Part shown: in pieces, positions 17,874-27,861 of the stretch
Layout: each line of letters starts with the position of its first letter
How positions within the stretch are numbered: position 1 is the stretch's first letter
Assembly: GCA_002256425.1 (NCBI GenBank)
Contig: NKIZ01000001.1
Coordinates: 2,515,001-2,579,000 of the forward strand
Reading direction: 5' to 3'
Source: Alphaproteobacteria bacterium PA2
GTDB lineage: Bacteria; Pseudomonadota; Alphaproteobacteria; Caulobacterales; Caulobacteraceae
DNA: 64,000 nt
The notes under the pieces: model-generated
Told to the model about the DNA's origin: nothing
Databases searched by the model: none
The model's input: only the letters and a program-made list of their open reading frames with translations
Made by a program: the position numbers and the translations under genes

Positions 17874-19013
17874 ATGACCCAGACGGCAGGTGAGATCCGG
17901 GCGCTGAATACGGTGCGGGGGCTGGCGGCCTTGATGATCGCCCTGCTGCATGCGCCGGTGGCCTTCGGGGTGCGGGAGCTGTTTCCCCACGCCAATCTGG
18001 GGGTCGACCTGTTCTTTGTGCTGTCGGGCTTCGTGATCGCCCATGCCTATGGGCCGCGGATTGACGGGGGCATGACCCTGGCGCGGTTTGGCCAGCTGCG
18101 GCTGGCGCGGCTGTATCCCCTGATCGTGCTGGCGACCTTTGTGGGCTTTGCCCTGTGGGCTGTGCGGATTGCGGTGAACCACCTGCCGGTGACCCAGCAC
18201 GCCCTGCTGGCCCTGCCCCTCAACCTGTTCCTCTGCCCTGCGCCGTCGGATTCCGATCCCGGCGGAGTCGCCTTTCCCTTCCTGCTGCAGGCCTGGTCCA
18301 TCACCTGGGAAATCGTGATGTATCTCAGCTTCTTCCTGTGGCGGCGGTATCTGGGGCGTGGGGCCTGGGTGGTCAGCGTCATCGGCGGGGTGACCCTGTG
18401 GGCCCTGGCTGTGGTCTATGGCCGGCTGGACGGGGGCTGGACGACCGAGACCTTCTTCATCGGCGGCGCCCGGGCAGTGTTCGGCTTCTGGACCGGGGTG
18501 GCCATTGGCCGGCTGCGCATCCGGGAGGACGGGCCGAGCCTGTCGCCCCTGGCCGACCGGGCCCTGATGGCGGGCGCCAGCCTGGCGGCGGCGGCCATGC
18601 TGATCTACGCCATCTTCATCTCGCCGACCTATTGGTGGGCCGACGCCCTGGGGGTGACCATCGGCGTGCCCCTGGTGCTGGCGGCCCTGGTCCTGCGGCC
18701 CCAGAAGTGGCTGGAGAACTGGCTGGGCGACCGGGTGGGCGAGGCTTCATACTCGCTCTACATGCTGCACTTCATGACCCTGGACCTGCTGGGCACGGTG
18801 CTGCGGCGCCTGCCGCCGATTGATCCGACCCTGCACATCGTCCTGGGCCTGGCCTGGATGACCGGGATCGTCGCCGCCAGCTGGTGCGTCTGGCGCTGGG
18901 TGGAGACGCCCCTGCGGGTCTATTTCAGCCAGCCGATAGCTTCAAACTCCGGTCACCCCGGCGAAGGCCGGGGTCCAGTTCATAAGGCTGTGGGCCAGTC
19001 CAGCGCCCGATGA
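17874..19013 (+). CDS. Acyltransferase 3 family membrane protein (OafA-like)
   Basis: A 379-aa polytopic inner-membrane acyltransferase. The N-terminus (IRALNTVRGLAALMIALLHA) carries the conserved R-G-L-A...H region, and VDLFFVLSGFVIAHAYG is diagnostic. Such proteins transfer acetyl or other acyl groups to envelope sugars or lipids. About ten hydrophobic segments are visible. From about residue 359 the reading frame runs into a REP-like element, so the last 21 residues are element-derived and not family sequence. The natural end is probably near SQPIASN. Confidence 0.88.
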   Translation: MTQTAGEIRALNTVRGLAALMIALLHAPVAFGVRELFPHANLGVDLFFVLSGFVIAHAYGPRIDGGMTLARFGQLRLARLYPLIVLATFVGFALWAVRIAVNHLPVTQHALLALPLNLFLCPAPSDSDPGGVAFPFLLQAWSITWEIVMYLSFFLWRRYLGRGAWVVSVIGGVTLWALAVVYGRLDGGWTTETFFIGGARAVFGFWTGVAIGRLRIREDGPSLSPLADRALMAGASLAAAAMLIYAIFISPTYWWADALGVTIGVPLVLAALVLRPQKWLENWLGDRVGEASYSLYMLHFMTLDLLGTVLRRLPPIDPTLHIVLGLAWMTGIVAASWCVWRWVETPLRVYFSQPIASNSGHPGEGRGPVHKAVGQSSAR

Positions 19014-19076
19014 GCAGGCTTTCCGGAGAAGCCCCGCCCTACGAACTGGATACCGGCCTCCGCCGGTATGACCGGT
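18949..19076. repeat. REP-like inverted-arm element, copy B
   Basis: The same element as at 15875 and 45625. The left arm (CACCCCGGCGAAGGCCGGGG) and right arm (TACCGGCCTCCGCCGGTA) each form a hairpin. It overlaps the last 65 nt of the acyltransferase gene and ends 8 nt before the amidohydrolase stop, at a convergent junction. Confidence 0.88.
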
Positions 19077-19083
19077 ATAAAAC

Positions 19084-20130
19084 CTAGACCGCCAGTCGGT
19101 AGACCCGCCGGGCGGTTCCGGCGAAGAGGGCGGCCTTTTCGTCGTCGCCGGCGCCCCGCGCCAGGACCTTGAAGGCGTTCCACAGGACGTCATAGGTGCA
19201 GCTGCCCAGGTCCACGGGGAAGTTGCTCTCGAACATGCAGCGCTCGGGTCCGAAGGCCTCGATGCAGGTCTCGATATAGGGCCGCCATTCCGCCGCCAGA
19301 CCTTCAGATGAGGTGGGCGGATCCGACATGAAGCTGTCAAAGCCCGGGAAGACCATGGCCAGGCCGCCCAGCTTGACGTTCACCTTCGGCGACTTCGCAA
19401 GTTCACGGATATTGTCCCGCCAGATCCCGAACCGTTCGTCCCGCTTCCCCGCATAGGCGCCAATGCCAAGCGGCGTGCCCACATGGTCCAGGACGATATC
19501 GGTGTCGGGGAAGGCCCGGGCCAGGCTGATCAGGTCGGGCAGCTGGGGCTCGAGCATCCAGGCGTCGAAGGAGAGGTTCAGCGGCGCCAGCTGCGCAAAG
19601 CCCTTGCGGAAGTCGTCGCTGAGATAGAGGCCGGGTCCCATGCGGTGCAGGGGCCCCAGGACATCGGGGTCGGCGTCGGCTGAGGCGCTCTGGCGTATGC
19701 CCCGGAAGCGGCCGCCGCCAGCGGCGATGTGGGCCTCGAGCACCCGGGCCACCGGGGCGCCGAGCTTGAGGTCCGCATGGCCGACGATTCCGGCGCAGGC
19801 GCGGATGTCGCCGAACCGGCCGCTGGCGGTGACGGCGGCCACGCCATTGACGAACTCGGTCTCGCCCACGGGCTTCAGCTCAGCCGGGCCGTCGGCGCGG
19901 TACATGGAGCCGCACTCCATATAGACCGTGCCGATGACCTTGTGGCCGCACTGCATGTCGGCGACCAGCTCCTCGGTCATGTAGCGGGGCGACATGCGGA
20001 TAATGTGCTCGAAGCCATGTTTTGGCGGCGGCAGGGCGGCGATGGCTGAGGCGGGCCGGTCCCACAGGTGATGGTGCGGATCGATGATCGGCAGGTCGGG
20101 CTCGAGAATGGGCTCGCGGGCTTGGGTCAT
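19084..20130 (-). CDS. Amidohydrolase-family (TIM-barrel) hydrolase
   Basis: A 348-aa metal-dependent hydrolase of the amidohydrolase 2 type. PIIDPHHHLWDRP gives the first-strand HxH motif, IVLDHVGTPLG the central His-containing strand and CMFESNFPVD the C-terminal metal-site strand. Members hydrolyse lactones or decarboxylate aromatic or sugar acids; which applies is not clear. It is divergent from the TerC gene and convergent with the acyltransferase. Confidence 0.85.
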   Translation of the reverse strand: MTQAREPILEPDLPIIDPHHHLWDRPASAIAALPPPKHGFEHIIRMSPRYMTEELVADMQCGHKVIGTVYMECGSMYRADGPAELKPVGETEFVNGVAAVTASGRFGDIRACAGIVGHADLKLGAPVARVLEAHIAAGGGRFRGIRQSASADADPDVLGPLHRMGPGLYLSDDFRKGFAQLAPLNLSFDAWMLEPQLPDLISLARAFPDTDIVLDHVGTPLGIGAYAGKRDERFGIWRDNIRELAKSPKVNVKLGGLAMVFPGFDSFMSDPPTSSEGLAAEWRPYIETCIEAFGPERCMFESNFPVDLGSCTYDVLWNAFKVLARGAGDDEKAALFAGTARRVYRLAV

Positions 20131-20259
20131 CTGGGCCTCCCTCTGTGCATATCATCCTGGCGTCCTGGGGACGTCTTTGCGCCACCCTGCCCGGCTCGTC
20201 ATGTCCGGGCAAGGGCTCCTGCGGCTTGCCCTTGGGACCGCATCGCGCCATCTAGGGGC

Positions 20260-21012
20260 ATGGACTTCATCAACGCCCTCCCAAACTCCGGTTCGCTGAT
20301 CACCTTCTTCCAGGTGGTGATGATTGATCTGGCCCTGGCCGGAGACAATGCCGTGGCCGTGGGCCTGGCGGCGGCGGGCCTGCCGGTGGACCAGAGGCGC
20401 AAGGCGATCATCTACGGCCTGCTGGGCGCCGTGGTCATGCGGATCGGCTTCGCCCTGATGGCGGTCTTCATGCTCAAGCAGATCGGCCTGCTGCTGGCCG
20501 GCGGCATCCTGCTGATCTGGGTCTGCTGGAAGATGTGGTCCGAGCTGCGCGAGCAGCACGCCGAAGAGACCGCCCAAGGGGAGCAGGCCCTCGAAGACGC
20601 CACCGGAGTCGAGATCACCAATGAGGTCGCGACCACCAAGCCCCAGGCCAAGACCCTGGGTCAGGCCCTGACCCAGATCCTGATGGCGGACGTCGCCATG
20701 TCCCTGGACAATGTCCTGGCCGTGGCCGGCGCTGCGCGGGAGCACCCGCAGGTCATGGTGGCCGGCCTGCTGATCGCCATCACCCTGGTGGGCTTCGCCG
20801 CCAGCTATATCGCCCAGCTGCTGCACCGTTTCCGCTGGCTGGGCTATCTGGGCCTGGCCATCGTCTTCTATGTGGCCCTGCACATGATGTGGGAAGGCCA
20901 CAGGACCGTGGTCATCGACCTCAAGGGGGTCGAGGCCTACAACGCCGCCATGCCCGACCTGCTGGACATCTCGGCCGCCGAAACCGCCGAACGCAACCAC
21001 CAGCGGAAGTGA
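20260..21012 (+). CDS. TerC-family integral membrane protein
   Basis: A 250-aa polytopic protein of the TerC/YjbE family. The signature acidic membrane motifs are ALAGDNAVAVGLAA and MADVAMSLDNVLAVAGAA. Related proteins export manganese or help load metal onto exported enzymes. The frame is open upstream to 20068, but the family N-terminus begins at MDFINALPNSG. I saw no yybP-ykoY-type riboswitch in the 130-nt leader. It is convergent with the P450 gene. Confidence 0.88.
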   Translation: MDFINALPNSGSLITFFQVVMIDLALAGDNAVAVGLAAAGLPVDQRRKAIIYGLLGAVVMRIGFALMAVFMLKQIGLLLAGGILLIWVCWKMWSELREQHAEETAQGEQALEDATGVEITNEVATTKPQAKTLGQALTQILMADVAMSLDNVLAVAGAAREHPQVMVAGLLIAITLVGFAASYIAQLLHRFRWLGYLGLAIVFYVALHMMWEGHRTVVIDLKGVEAYNAAMPDLLDISAAETAERNHQRK

Positions 21013-21027
21013 CCGGACTTTCCCCGG

Positions 21028-22299
21028 TCAGTTCTTCGTCGGGATGATGACCGGCAGGGTTTCGTAGCCCTTCACGAAGACCGAGTGGGTGCGCTGGGGT
21101 TCGGCCACGACGCGGACTTCCGGGAAGCGCTTGAGAATCTCGTCCCAGATGATGGTCAGCTGCAGCTCGGCCAGGCGGTTGCCCACGCAGCGGTGAACGC
21201 CGAAGCCGAAGGACATGTGGTGGCGGGGCCTTTCCCGGTCGATCAGATAGGCGTTGGGGTTCTCGATGACCTCTTCGTCGCGGTTGCCCGAGACGTACCA
21301 CATGACCACCACATCGCCCTTCCTGATCATCTTGCCGTTCAGCTCGAAGTCGCGGGTCGCCGTGCGGCGCATGTGGGCGAGCGGGGTCTGCCAGCGGATG
21401 GTCTCCGACACCATCGACGTGATCAGGGACGGGTTGGCCCGCAGCTTGGCGTACTGCTCGGGATACTTGTTCAGGGCGTAGATCGAGCCGGAAATGGTGT
21501 TCCGGGTGGTGTCATTGCCGCCGATGATCAGCAGGGCGACATTGCCGTGGAACTCGTGGATGTCCATGTCCCGGGTCTGCTCGCCATGGGCCAGCATGGA
21601 GATCAGGTCATTGGCCGGCGGCTCGTTGAGGCGGGCGTTCCAGAGCCCGGTGAAGGTGTTGAAGCACTCGCTGATCTCGGTGCGCTTCTGGTCCCAGCTG
21701 GTGACCGGGCCGTGCCCCGGCGCATTGGTCATCATGTCGGACCAGTGGGTCAGCTTGCGGCGGTCCTCGAAGGGGAAGTCGAAAATGGTCGCCAGGGTCA
21801 TGGCGGTCAGTTCCTTGGAGACCAGATCCACCCAGTCGAACTCCTGGCCGATGGGCAGGCTGTCAAGGATCAGGCCGGCCCGCTCGCGGATGATCGGCTC
21901 GAGCCTGTGCAGGTTGGCCGGCGCCACCACCGGGCTGACCGTCTTGCGCTGCACGTCGTGCTTGGGCGGATCCATGGCGATGAAGCTGGGGCGGGTCGGC
22001 CGGTTGGAGTTCTCGGCCTTGGCTTCCAGCGAGACCAGGGTGATGCCGTCGGCCGACGAGAAGACCTCATGGTTGGTGTCCACCGCCATGATGTCGTTCC
22101 ACTTGGTCACCGACCAGTAGGGTCCGAAGGCGCTGTCGGCCACATAGTGGACGGGGTCTTCCTTGCGCAGGCGCTCGAAATAGGCCCAGAGCTTGTCCTC
22201 GGTGAACAGCTCCGGCCGGGCGGGATCAAGGGTTTCCAGCGGCAGGCCATAGGCCTTTGCGCGGGTCTCTGCGGAAATATCGATGGCGCCGTCGCTCAT
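21028..22299 (-). CDS. Cytochrome P450, CYP153-like alkane hydroxylase
   Basis: A 423-aa soluble P450. The heme loop is FGFGVHRCVGNRLAELQL, the I-helix is IGGNDTTRNTISG, and FIAMDPPKHDVQRK precedes it. These stretches resemble the CYP153 family, which hydroxylates terminal carbons of medium-chain alkanes and fatty acids with a ferredoxin and reductase. Neither partner gene is next to it. The frame is open far upstream, but ATG 22299 has a GGGAGA ribosome site and fits the family length. Confidence 0.88.
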   Translation of the reverse strand: MSDGAIDISAETRAKAYGLPLETLDPARPELFTEDKLWAYFERLRKEDPVHYVADSAFGPYWSVTKWNDIMAVDTNHEVFSSADGITLVSLEAKAENSNRPTRPSFIAMDPPKHDVQRKTVSPVVAPANLHRLEPIIRERAGLILDSLPIGQEFDWVDLVSKELTAMTLATIFDFPFEDRRKLTHWSDMMTNAPGHGPVTSWDQKRTEISECFNTFTGLWNARLNEPPANDLISMLAHGEQTRDMDIHEFHGNVALLIIGGNDTTRNTISGSIYALNKYPEQYAKLRANPSLITSMVSETIRWQTPLAHMRRTATRDFELNGKMIRKGDVVVMWYVSGNRDEEVIENPNAYLIDRERPRHHMSFGFGVHRCVGNRLAELQLTIIWDEILKRFPEVRVVAEPQRTHSVFVKGYETLPVIIPTKN

Positions 22300-22458
22300 G
22301 AGAAGTCTCCCTGAATTTCGGTCCGGCGATGGCCGCCGGCAGGACTCTGATGGTCCGATCGTCACATGACGACAATCCGAACGCTGTTTTGCAAGGGAAA
22401 CCTCCCATCCGCGGCGGATTGATCTATTCTGTCGCCTTGCACCCTGGAGACCCGGACC

Positions 22459-23169
22459 ATGAACCGCGACGCCCTGAAACCCTTGATCCTGGCCGCTTCG
22501 GTGATCTGCGGGGTCAGCTACATGGCCAGCTGGAACCTCGACCTGCCGCCCCTGGCCGGCATGGTCTGGAAGGGATCGGGGGTCGCCCTGCTGGCGGTCT
22601 GGGCCGCCCTGTCGGCGCGGAACCGGGCCGGATGGGAGATCACCGCCATCATGGGTTTCGGCGCCCTGGGCGACGTCCTGCTGGAGGCCATGGGCATGAT
22701 CCCCGGCGCCCTGGCCTTCCTGGTGGGGCACAGGATCGCCATCGGCCTCTATCAACGCTATCGGCGGCCCAACCTGACCCGCAGCCAGATCGCCCTGGCC
22801 CTGACCCTGATCCCGGCTGTGGTGCTGATCGCCTTCTTCCTGCCCACGGTCCGCAGCAGCGCGCTGGGCATAGCCATCTACGCCCTGGTGCTCAGCCTGA
22901 TGGCGGCCACGGCCTGGACCAGCCGCTTCCCGCGCTATCAGGTGGGCCTGGGCGCCATGATGTTCGTGGTCTCGGACCTGCTGATCTTCGCCCGCAGCGG
23001 CCCCCTCCAGGGCGCCGCCTGGGTGGGGTTCGGCGTCTGGATCCTCTATTATTTCGGCCAGCTGATGATCTGCCGGGGCGTGGTCAACACCCTGCCCGTC
23101 CTCGAAGCCGAGGACGAAGCCAGGGCTCAGGAGGCCCCGCCGAACCTTTCGGCCCATTCCGCCACCTGA
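22459..23169 (+). CDS. YhhN-family membrane protein (lysoplasmalogenase-like)
   Basis: A 236-aa protein with about eight hydrophobic segments. The family-like acidic motif is [14 protein letters not shown], followed by [13 protein letters not shown] and [11 protein letters not shown]. Characterised homologues cleave lysoplasmalogen vinyl-ether bonds; the bacterial role is uncertain. Its last 43 nt overlap the 3' end of metG on the opposite strand. Confidence 0.82.
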   Translation: MNRDALKPLILAASVICGVSYMASWNLDLPPLAGMVWKGSGVALLAVWAALSARNRAGWEITAIMGFGALGDVLLEAMGMIPGALAFLVGHRIAIGLYQRYRRPNLTRSQIALALTLIPAVVLIAFFLPTVRSSALGIAIYALVLSLMAATAWTSRFPRYQVGLGAMMFVVSDLLIFARSGPLQGAAWVGFGVWILYYFGQLMICRGVVNTLPVLEAEDEARAQEAPPNLSAHSAT

Positions 23170-24917
23170 GCATCCTCGACCTTGCGGAACAGGACCTCCG
23201 GCGCCTTCACCGGCCGCCCGGGGGGCAGCAGCTTCAGGGCGTTTTCCGCCGTCGGCCAGGCCCCCGGGACACTCTCACCCACCCCGCCGGCAATGGCCTC
23301 GGCGGCGAAGGGAATGAAGGGCTCTGACACCCTGGCGAACAGGGCCACCAGATTGAGCCCCGTGCGCACGGCCACAGCGGCGCGGTCTCGGTCGGTCTTC
23401 ACCGCCGTCCAGGGGGCGGCTTCGGTGAGGTACTGATTGCCCAGCACCCATAGCTGACGCACAGCCTGGCAGGCCTTGCGCATTTCAGCCGCATCGAGCA
23501 TGGCGGTCAGTTCTGCAAGCTTTTCAGCCACATCGGCCGCCAGCTTGATTTCCAGAGGACCATCCTCGCCACCCTCGGGAACCACGCCTTCGAAGCGGGT
23601 CTCGGTGAATTTGAGGATACGGTTGACGAAATTGCCCAGCACGTCAGCCAGGTCGGCGTTCACCTGGGCCTGGAACTGCTCCCAGGTGAAGGTGGCGTCG
23701 CTGCTCTCGGGCGTATTGGCGGTCAGCCACCAACGCCAGTAGTCGGCGGGCAGGAGATCCAGCGCCGTATCCATGAAGATGCCGCGCTTGTGGGTGGTCG
23801 AGAACCGGCCGCCGTAATAGTCCAGCCAGTTGAAGCCCTTGAGGGTGTCCACCAGCTTCCAGGGTGCATTGTCCGCCGGCCGCCACTTGCCGTCCGGGTC
23901 GAGGATCTCGTTCACCCCGATCAGGGTGCAGGGAAAGCCCACAGTGTGGAAGGGCACATTGTCCTTGCCCATGAACTCCACATAGGTGACGTCCGAAGAC
24001 TCCGGGCCCCGCCACCAGGTCTCCCAGTCGCTGTCTGCCGCCTTGCCGCCGGGCGCCTTTGCGTCGGCCCATTCCCAGGTGGCGGCGATGTACTCGATGG
24101 GGGCGTCAAACCAGACATAGAAGACCTTGCCCTTGAGGCCTTCGGCGTCCGGCTTCACCCCTTGCGGGTTCGGACCCCAGTCGGCAGCGTTGACCGGCAC
24201 GCCCCACTCCAGATCCCGGGTGATGCCGCGATCCTGCAGGCCCTCATCCAGCCATTTCTGGGCGATGGAGGTGACCAGGACCGGCCACTCCCCCTTCTTG
24301 CCGTTGATGATTTCCTGAAGCCGCGGGGCGAATACCGTCTGCTTCAGGAAGAGATGCTTGGCGTCGCGGATCTCGATCTCGGTGGAGCCCGACACTGAAG
24401 AGCGCGGCGAGATCAGGTCCACAGGATCCAGCTGACGGGTGCAGTTGTCGCACTGGTCCCCCCGGGCGGCGTCATAGCCGCAGTGCGGGCAGGTGCCGAC
24501 CACATAGCGGTCGGGCAGGAAGCGCCTGTCGGCCAGGGAATAGACCTGCTTGGTCACCCGCTCCTCGATGAAGCCGCGCTCCCAGAGGGTCTGGGCGAAG
24601 CTCTGGGTCAGCTGGCGGTTCTGCGGCGAGGAGGACCGGCCGAAATGGTCCCAGCTGAGGCCATATCTGCGGCCAAGGTCATGCTGGATCTGGTGCTGCT
24701 CGGCGCAGAAGGTCGCCACGTCCTGGCCCGCAGCGGCGGCGGCCAGTTCGGCCGGGGTGCCATGTTCGTCCGTGGCGCAGATATAGAGGGTCTCGACGCC
24801 CCGGGCGCGCTTGTACCGGGCGAAGACGTCGGCGGGCATCATGGATCCCGCGAGGTTCCCCAGGTGCTTGACGCCGTTGATGTACGGCAGGGCTGAGGTA
24901 ATCAGGACGCGGGTCAT
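23127..24917 (-). CDS. metG: Methionyl-tRNA synthetase
   Basis: A 596-aa class I synthetase that charges tRNA-Met. The N-terminal Rossmann fold shows [16 protein letters not shown] (HxGN form of the HIGH motif) and [11 protein letters not shown] four-Cys zinc knuckle CPHCGY...CDNC is present. The KMSKS position reads [13 protein letters not shown], a divergent version. There is no C-terminal EMAP-type tRNA-binding domain, so it is shorter than the E. coli enzyme. It ends by overlapping the convergent YhhN gene. Confidence 0.94.
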   Translation of the reverse strand: MTRVLITSALPYINGVKHLGNLAGSMMPADVFARYKRARGVETLYICATDEHGTPAELAAAAAGQDVATFCAEQHQIQHDLGRRYGLSWDHFGRSSSPQNRQLTQSFAQTLWERGFIEERVTKQVYSLADRRFLPDRYVVGTCPHCGYDAARGDQCDNCTRQLDPVDLISPRSSVSGSTEIEIRDAKHLFLKQTVFAPRLQEIINGKKGEWPVLVTSIAQKWLDEGLQDRGITRDLEWGVPVNAADWGPNPQGVKPDAEGLKGKVFYVWFDAPIEYIAATWEWADAKAPGGKAADSDWETWWRGPESSDVTYVEFMGKDNVPFHTVGFPCTLIGVNEILDPDGKWRPADNAPWKLVDTLKGFNWLDYYGGRFSTTHKRGIFMDTALDLLPADYWRWWLTANTPESSDATFTWEQFQAQVNADLADVLGNFVNRILKFTETRFEGVVPEGGEDGPLEIKLAADVAEKLAELTAMLDAAEMRKACQAVRQLWVLGNQYLTEAAPWTAVKTDRDRAAVAVRTGLNLVALFARVSEPFIPFAAEAIAGGVGESVPGAWPTAENALKLLPPGRPVKAPEVLFRKVEDAQVAEWAERFGGAS

Positions 24918-25076
24918 GGAAGCTCTCGAAATGAGGAGGAGCCCGGCTTATAGGGCGCCGCCCCGGCCGATTGAAACCCCGGACCTGAACCTGCGCATCC
25001 CGATACCGTTTTTCGCTAGCCTTCCCCAACGGGATGGGCCAGATTTCCCTATACGCAAAATGGGGAGGGTGTTTCC

Positions 25077-25511
25077 GTGTTTAATCGCATCAACTGGGTT
25101 GCAGTAACGGTCACAGTCATCGCCTTGGAAGGCCTTGGATTTGTCTGGTACGCCATGCTGTTCGGCGATGTCTGGACCGCAGCCTACACAGAGTCATTCG
25201 GACGCGCCCCGGTAGAGGGCGATATGGCGGTCATGCGCAGCCTGGGCATGGTCAACACCCTGATCCTGAGCCTCGGGCTGGCGGTCCTGCTGCCGAAACT
25301 GGGGGCGACGGGCCTCAAAGCGATCAAGTTGGCCGTTATGATCTGGTTCGCCTTCGGGTTCACCACCATGGCCATCGAATACCTCTATATGGGCGTCGGC
25401 CTGAAGCTTGTGGGGCTCAACATGGCCTATCAGCTGGTCGCCTATCTGGTCGCCGGGGCCATCATTGGCTGGCTGCCCGGCAGGGCCTCCGCCGCCCCTG
25501 CTGAAGAATGA
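25077..25511 (+). CDS. DUF1761-like small membrane protein
   Basis: A 144-aa protein with four hydrophobic segments, beginning with GTG after GGGAGGG. The first segment contains GLGFVWYAMLFGDVWTAAY, typical of DUF1761 proteins, and the last is VAYLVAGAIIGWLPG. Function unknown. It lies alone between divergent metG and the polyamine transporter operon. Confidence 0.8.
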   Translation: MFNRINWVAVTVTVIALEGLGFVWYAMLFGDVWTAAYTESFGRAPVEGDMAVMRSLGMVNTLILSLGLAVLLPKLGATGLKAIKLAVMIWFAFGFTTMAIEYLYMGVGLKLVGLNMAYQLVAYLVAGAIIGWLPGRASAAPAEE

Positions 25512-25588
25512 TCCCGGGGCTGCAATTTCCCACTTAACCTGCGCCCCCCCCGGACTATAACGGGGGTCACAATACCGGAGGGGGTTGC

Positions 25589-26701
25589 ATGGTAATTTGG
25601 GTGAAGCGCTTGACGGCGGCTGTTGCAGCCGCGGCCAGCCTCGCAGTTGCCGGATGTGGGAAGGCGCCGTCTGATGAGCCGAAAATCCTGCATCTTTACA
25701 ACTGGTCGGACTATATCGACCCCAAGATCCTGACAGACTTCACCTCCGAGACCGGCATCAAGGTCGTTTACGACACCTACGACTCCAACGAGATCCTCGA
25801 GACCAAGGTCCTGCAGGGTCAGACCGGCTACGACATTGTCGTCCCGTCCAATCACAACATCCCGCGTTACATCACTGCCCAGGCCCTGGCGCCGCTGGAC
25901 AAGAGCCAGCTGAAGAACCTGGGCAACCTGTGGCCCAAGATCATGGCGCACATGGATCCCTTCGATCCGGGCGCCAGGTACACCATCCCCTACATGTGGG
26001 GCACGGTGGGCATCGGCTATAATCCTGAAGCCCTGGCCAAGCGGCTTCCCGGCGTGAAGATCGACTCCTGGGCCATAGCCTTTGACCCCAAGATCCTGGC
26101 CAAGCTGCAGGATTGCCGGGTCTACTGGCTGGACGCTTCAGAGGACATGTTCGCCGTCGCCCTGAACTATATGGGTCGCGATCCGAACTCGAAGTCCGTC
26201 GCAGACTACAAGGCCGCCGCCGGCATGATGTCCGCCGCCCGGCCCTATGTCCGCAAGTTCCACTCGTCCCAGTACATCGACGCCCTCGCCAATGGGGATA
26301 TCTGCCTGGCCGTCGGTTACTCTGGCGACATCCTCCAGGCCAAGGACCGGGCTGAAGAGGCCGGGGGCAAGGTCAAGGTGGCCTACGCCATTCCCAAGGA
26401 AGGCACCCAGATCTGGTTTGACGTCTTCGCCATGCCAAAGGACGCTCCCAATACCGGGGCAGCCTATACCTTCCTGGACTATATGATGCGGCCGGACGTA
26501 ATCGCCCGCGCCTCGAACTTCACAAAATATGCCAACGCCAATTCGGCCTCCACAAGCCTGGTGGAGGCCTCGGTCCGTGACGACCCGAACGTCTATCCGA
26601 CCGACGAGGTCTTCAAGCGGCTGTTCGTAACCACCGGCAAGGAAGAGGACCTGCTTCGCGAGGTCAATCGCCAGTGGGTCCGGGTCCAGACGGGGCAATG
26701 A
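25589..26701 (+). CDS. potF: Polyamine ABC transporter substrate-binding lipoprotein
   Basis: A 370-aa periplasmic binding protein of the PotD/PotF family. Lipobox LAVAGCGK predicts a lipid anchor. ILHLYNWSDYIDPKIL is the family's N-terminal signature, with SNHNIPRYI and MWGTVGIGYNPEA further on. It probably captures putrescine or spermidine. First gene of a four-gene operon; its stop overlaps the ATPase start. Confidence 0.93.
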   Translation: MVIWVKRLTAAVAAAASLAVAGCGKAPSDEPKILHLYNWSDYIDPKILTDFTSETGIKVVYDTYDSNEILETKVLQGQTGYDIVVPSNHNIPRYITAQALAPLDKSQLKNLGNLWPKIMAHMDPFDPGARYTIPYMWGTVGIGYNPEALAKRLPGVKIDSWAIAFDPKILAKLQDCRVYWLDASEDMFAVALNYMGRDPNSKSVADYKAAAGMMSAARPYVRKFHSSQYIDALANGDICLAVGYSGDILQAKDRAEEAGGKVKVAYAIPKEGTQIWFDVFAMPKDAPNTGAAYTFLDYMMRPDVIARASNFTKYANANSASTSLVEASVRDDPNVYPTDEVFKRLFVTTGKEEDLLREVNRQWVRVQTGQ

Positions 26702-27861
26702 CCGCATCCAGCCGCCTGAATATTGGCGCCGTCCGCTTCAGTTTTTCCCCCTGGGAAGACCCTGCCGCCAAGCCCCTCATCAGGTTCGATGGGGTCGTGA
26801 AGAAGTTCGGCGACGAGGTTGCGGTCAACGGCGTCTCCCTGGACATCTACGAGAAGGAGTTCTTCGCCCTGCTCGGCCCGTCCGGCTGCGGCAAGACCAC
26901 CTTGATGCGGATGCTGGCCGGGTTCGAAACCCCGGATGAGGGTCGCATCACCCTGGAGGGCGAAGACATTCTGGACAGGCCGGCCCACAGGCGGCCGGTG
27001 AACATGATGTTCCAGTCCTACGCCCTCTTCCCCCATCTGAATGTCGAAAAGAACATCGCCTTCGGCCTGAAGCATCTGCCCAAGGCGGAGCGGACGGACC
27101 GGGTCCTTGAAATGCTGGCCCTGGTACGCCTGGAGGGCCTTGCCCGGCGCAAGCCTGACCAGCTGTCCGGCGGCCAGCGCCAGCGCGTGGCCCTGGCCCG
27201 GGCCATCGCCCCCCGCCCCCGGCTCCTGCTGCTGGATGAGCCCCTGGCGGCCCTGGACAAGAAGCTGCGCGACGAGACCCAGTTCGAACTGGTGGCCCTG
27301 CAGGAGCGCCTGGGCATGACCTTCATGGTCGTCACCCATGACCAGGAAGAGGCCATGGTGATGTCGACCCGGGTCGCGGTCATGGACAAGGGCCAGATTG
27401 TCCAGGTCGGCCGCCCCTCCGAGGTCTATGAAACCCCCAACAGCCGCTATGTGGCCGACTTCATCGGCGAGGTGAACCTGTTCGAAGCCCGGGTGACCTC
27501 GGCCGACGGCAAGGTCCTGAAGCTGGCCGGGGAGAACTGTCCCGCCGGCTATGAAGTAAGCGAGGATGACCTGTTGGCCCGGGGAACGCCAGTCTGGCTG
27601 GCGGTCCGCCCGGAAAAGATCCAGGTCAGCCAGGACCGCCCCCCGGCCGGTGCAGGGCCTGTGGCCAATGGCATGGCCGGCAAGGTCGCCGACATCGGCT
27701 ATCTGGGCGACTGGACCACCTATCTGGTGACCGTGCCTGGCGGCATGACCGTCCGCGCAGCCAGGGCCAATTCGGCCCGGGTTGTCGAGCGGCCCATCGA
27801 CTGGGACGATGAGGTCTGGCTGAGCTTCAGCCCGGACGCGGCTGTGGTGCTGACCGCTTGA
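26698..27861 (+). CDS. potG: Polyamine ABC transporter ATP-binding protein
   Basis: A 387-aa ABC ATPase: Walker A GPSGCGKTT, Q-loop FQSYALFPHL, signature LSGGQRQR, Walker B LLLLDEPLAALD and H-loop TVVTHD-like VVTHDQEEA. A C-terminal TOBE domain (WLAVRPEKIQV) follows. ATG 26698 overlaps the binding-protein stop. It powers uptake through the two permeases encoded next. Confidence 0.94.
   Translation: MTASSRLNIGAVRFSFSPWEDPAAKPLIRFDGVVKKFGDEVAVNGVSLDIYEKEFFALLGPSGCGKTTLMRMLAGFETPDEGRITLEGEDILDRPAHRRPVNMMFQSYALFPHLNVEKNIAFGLKHLPKAERTDRVLEMLALVRLEGLARRKPDQLSGGQRQRVALARAIAPRPRLLLLDEPLAALDKKLRDETQFELVALQERLGMTFMVVTHDQEEAMVMSTRVAVMDKGQIVQVGRPSEVYETPNSRYVADFIGEVNLFEARVTSADGKVLKLAGENCPAGYEVSEDDLLARGTPVWLAVRPEKIQVSQDRPPAGAGPVANGMAGKVADIGYLGDWTTYLVTVPGGMTVRAARANSARVVERPIDWDDEVWLSFSPDAAVVLTA

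Noticed and set aside
20131..20259. yybP-ykoY manganese riboswitch upstream of the TerC gene
   Set aside because: The family often has one, but I could not find its conserved core in this 130-nt leader; only a simple GCCCGG/CCGGGC hairpin is seen.
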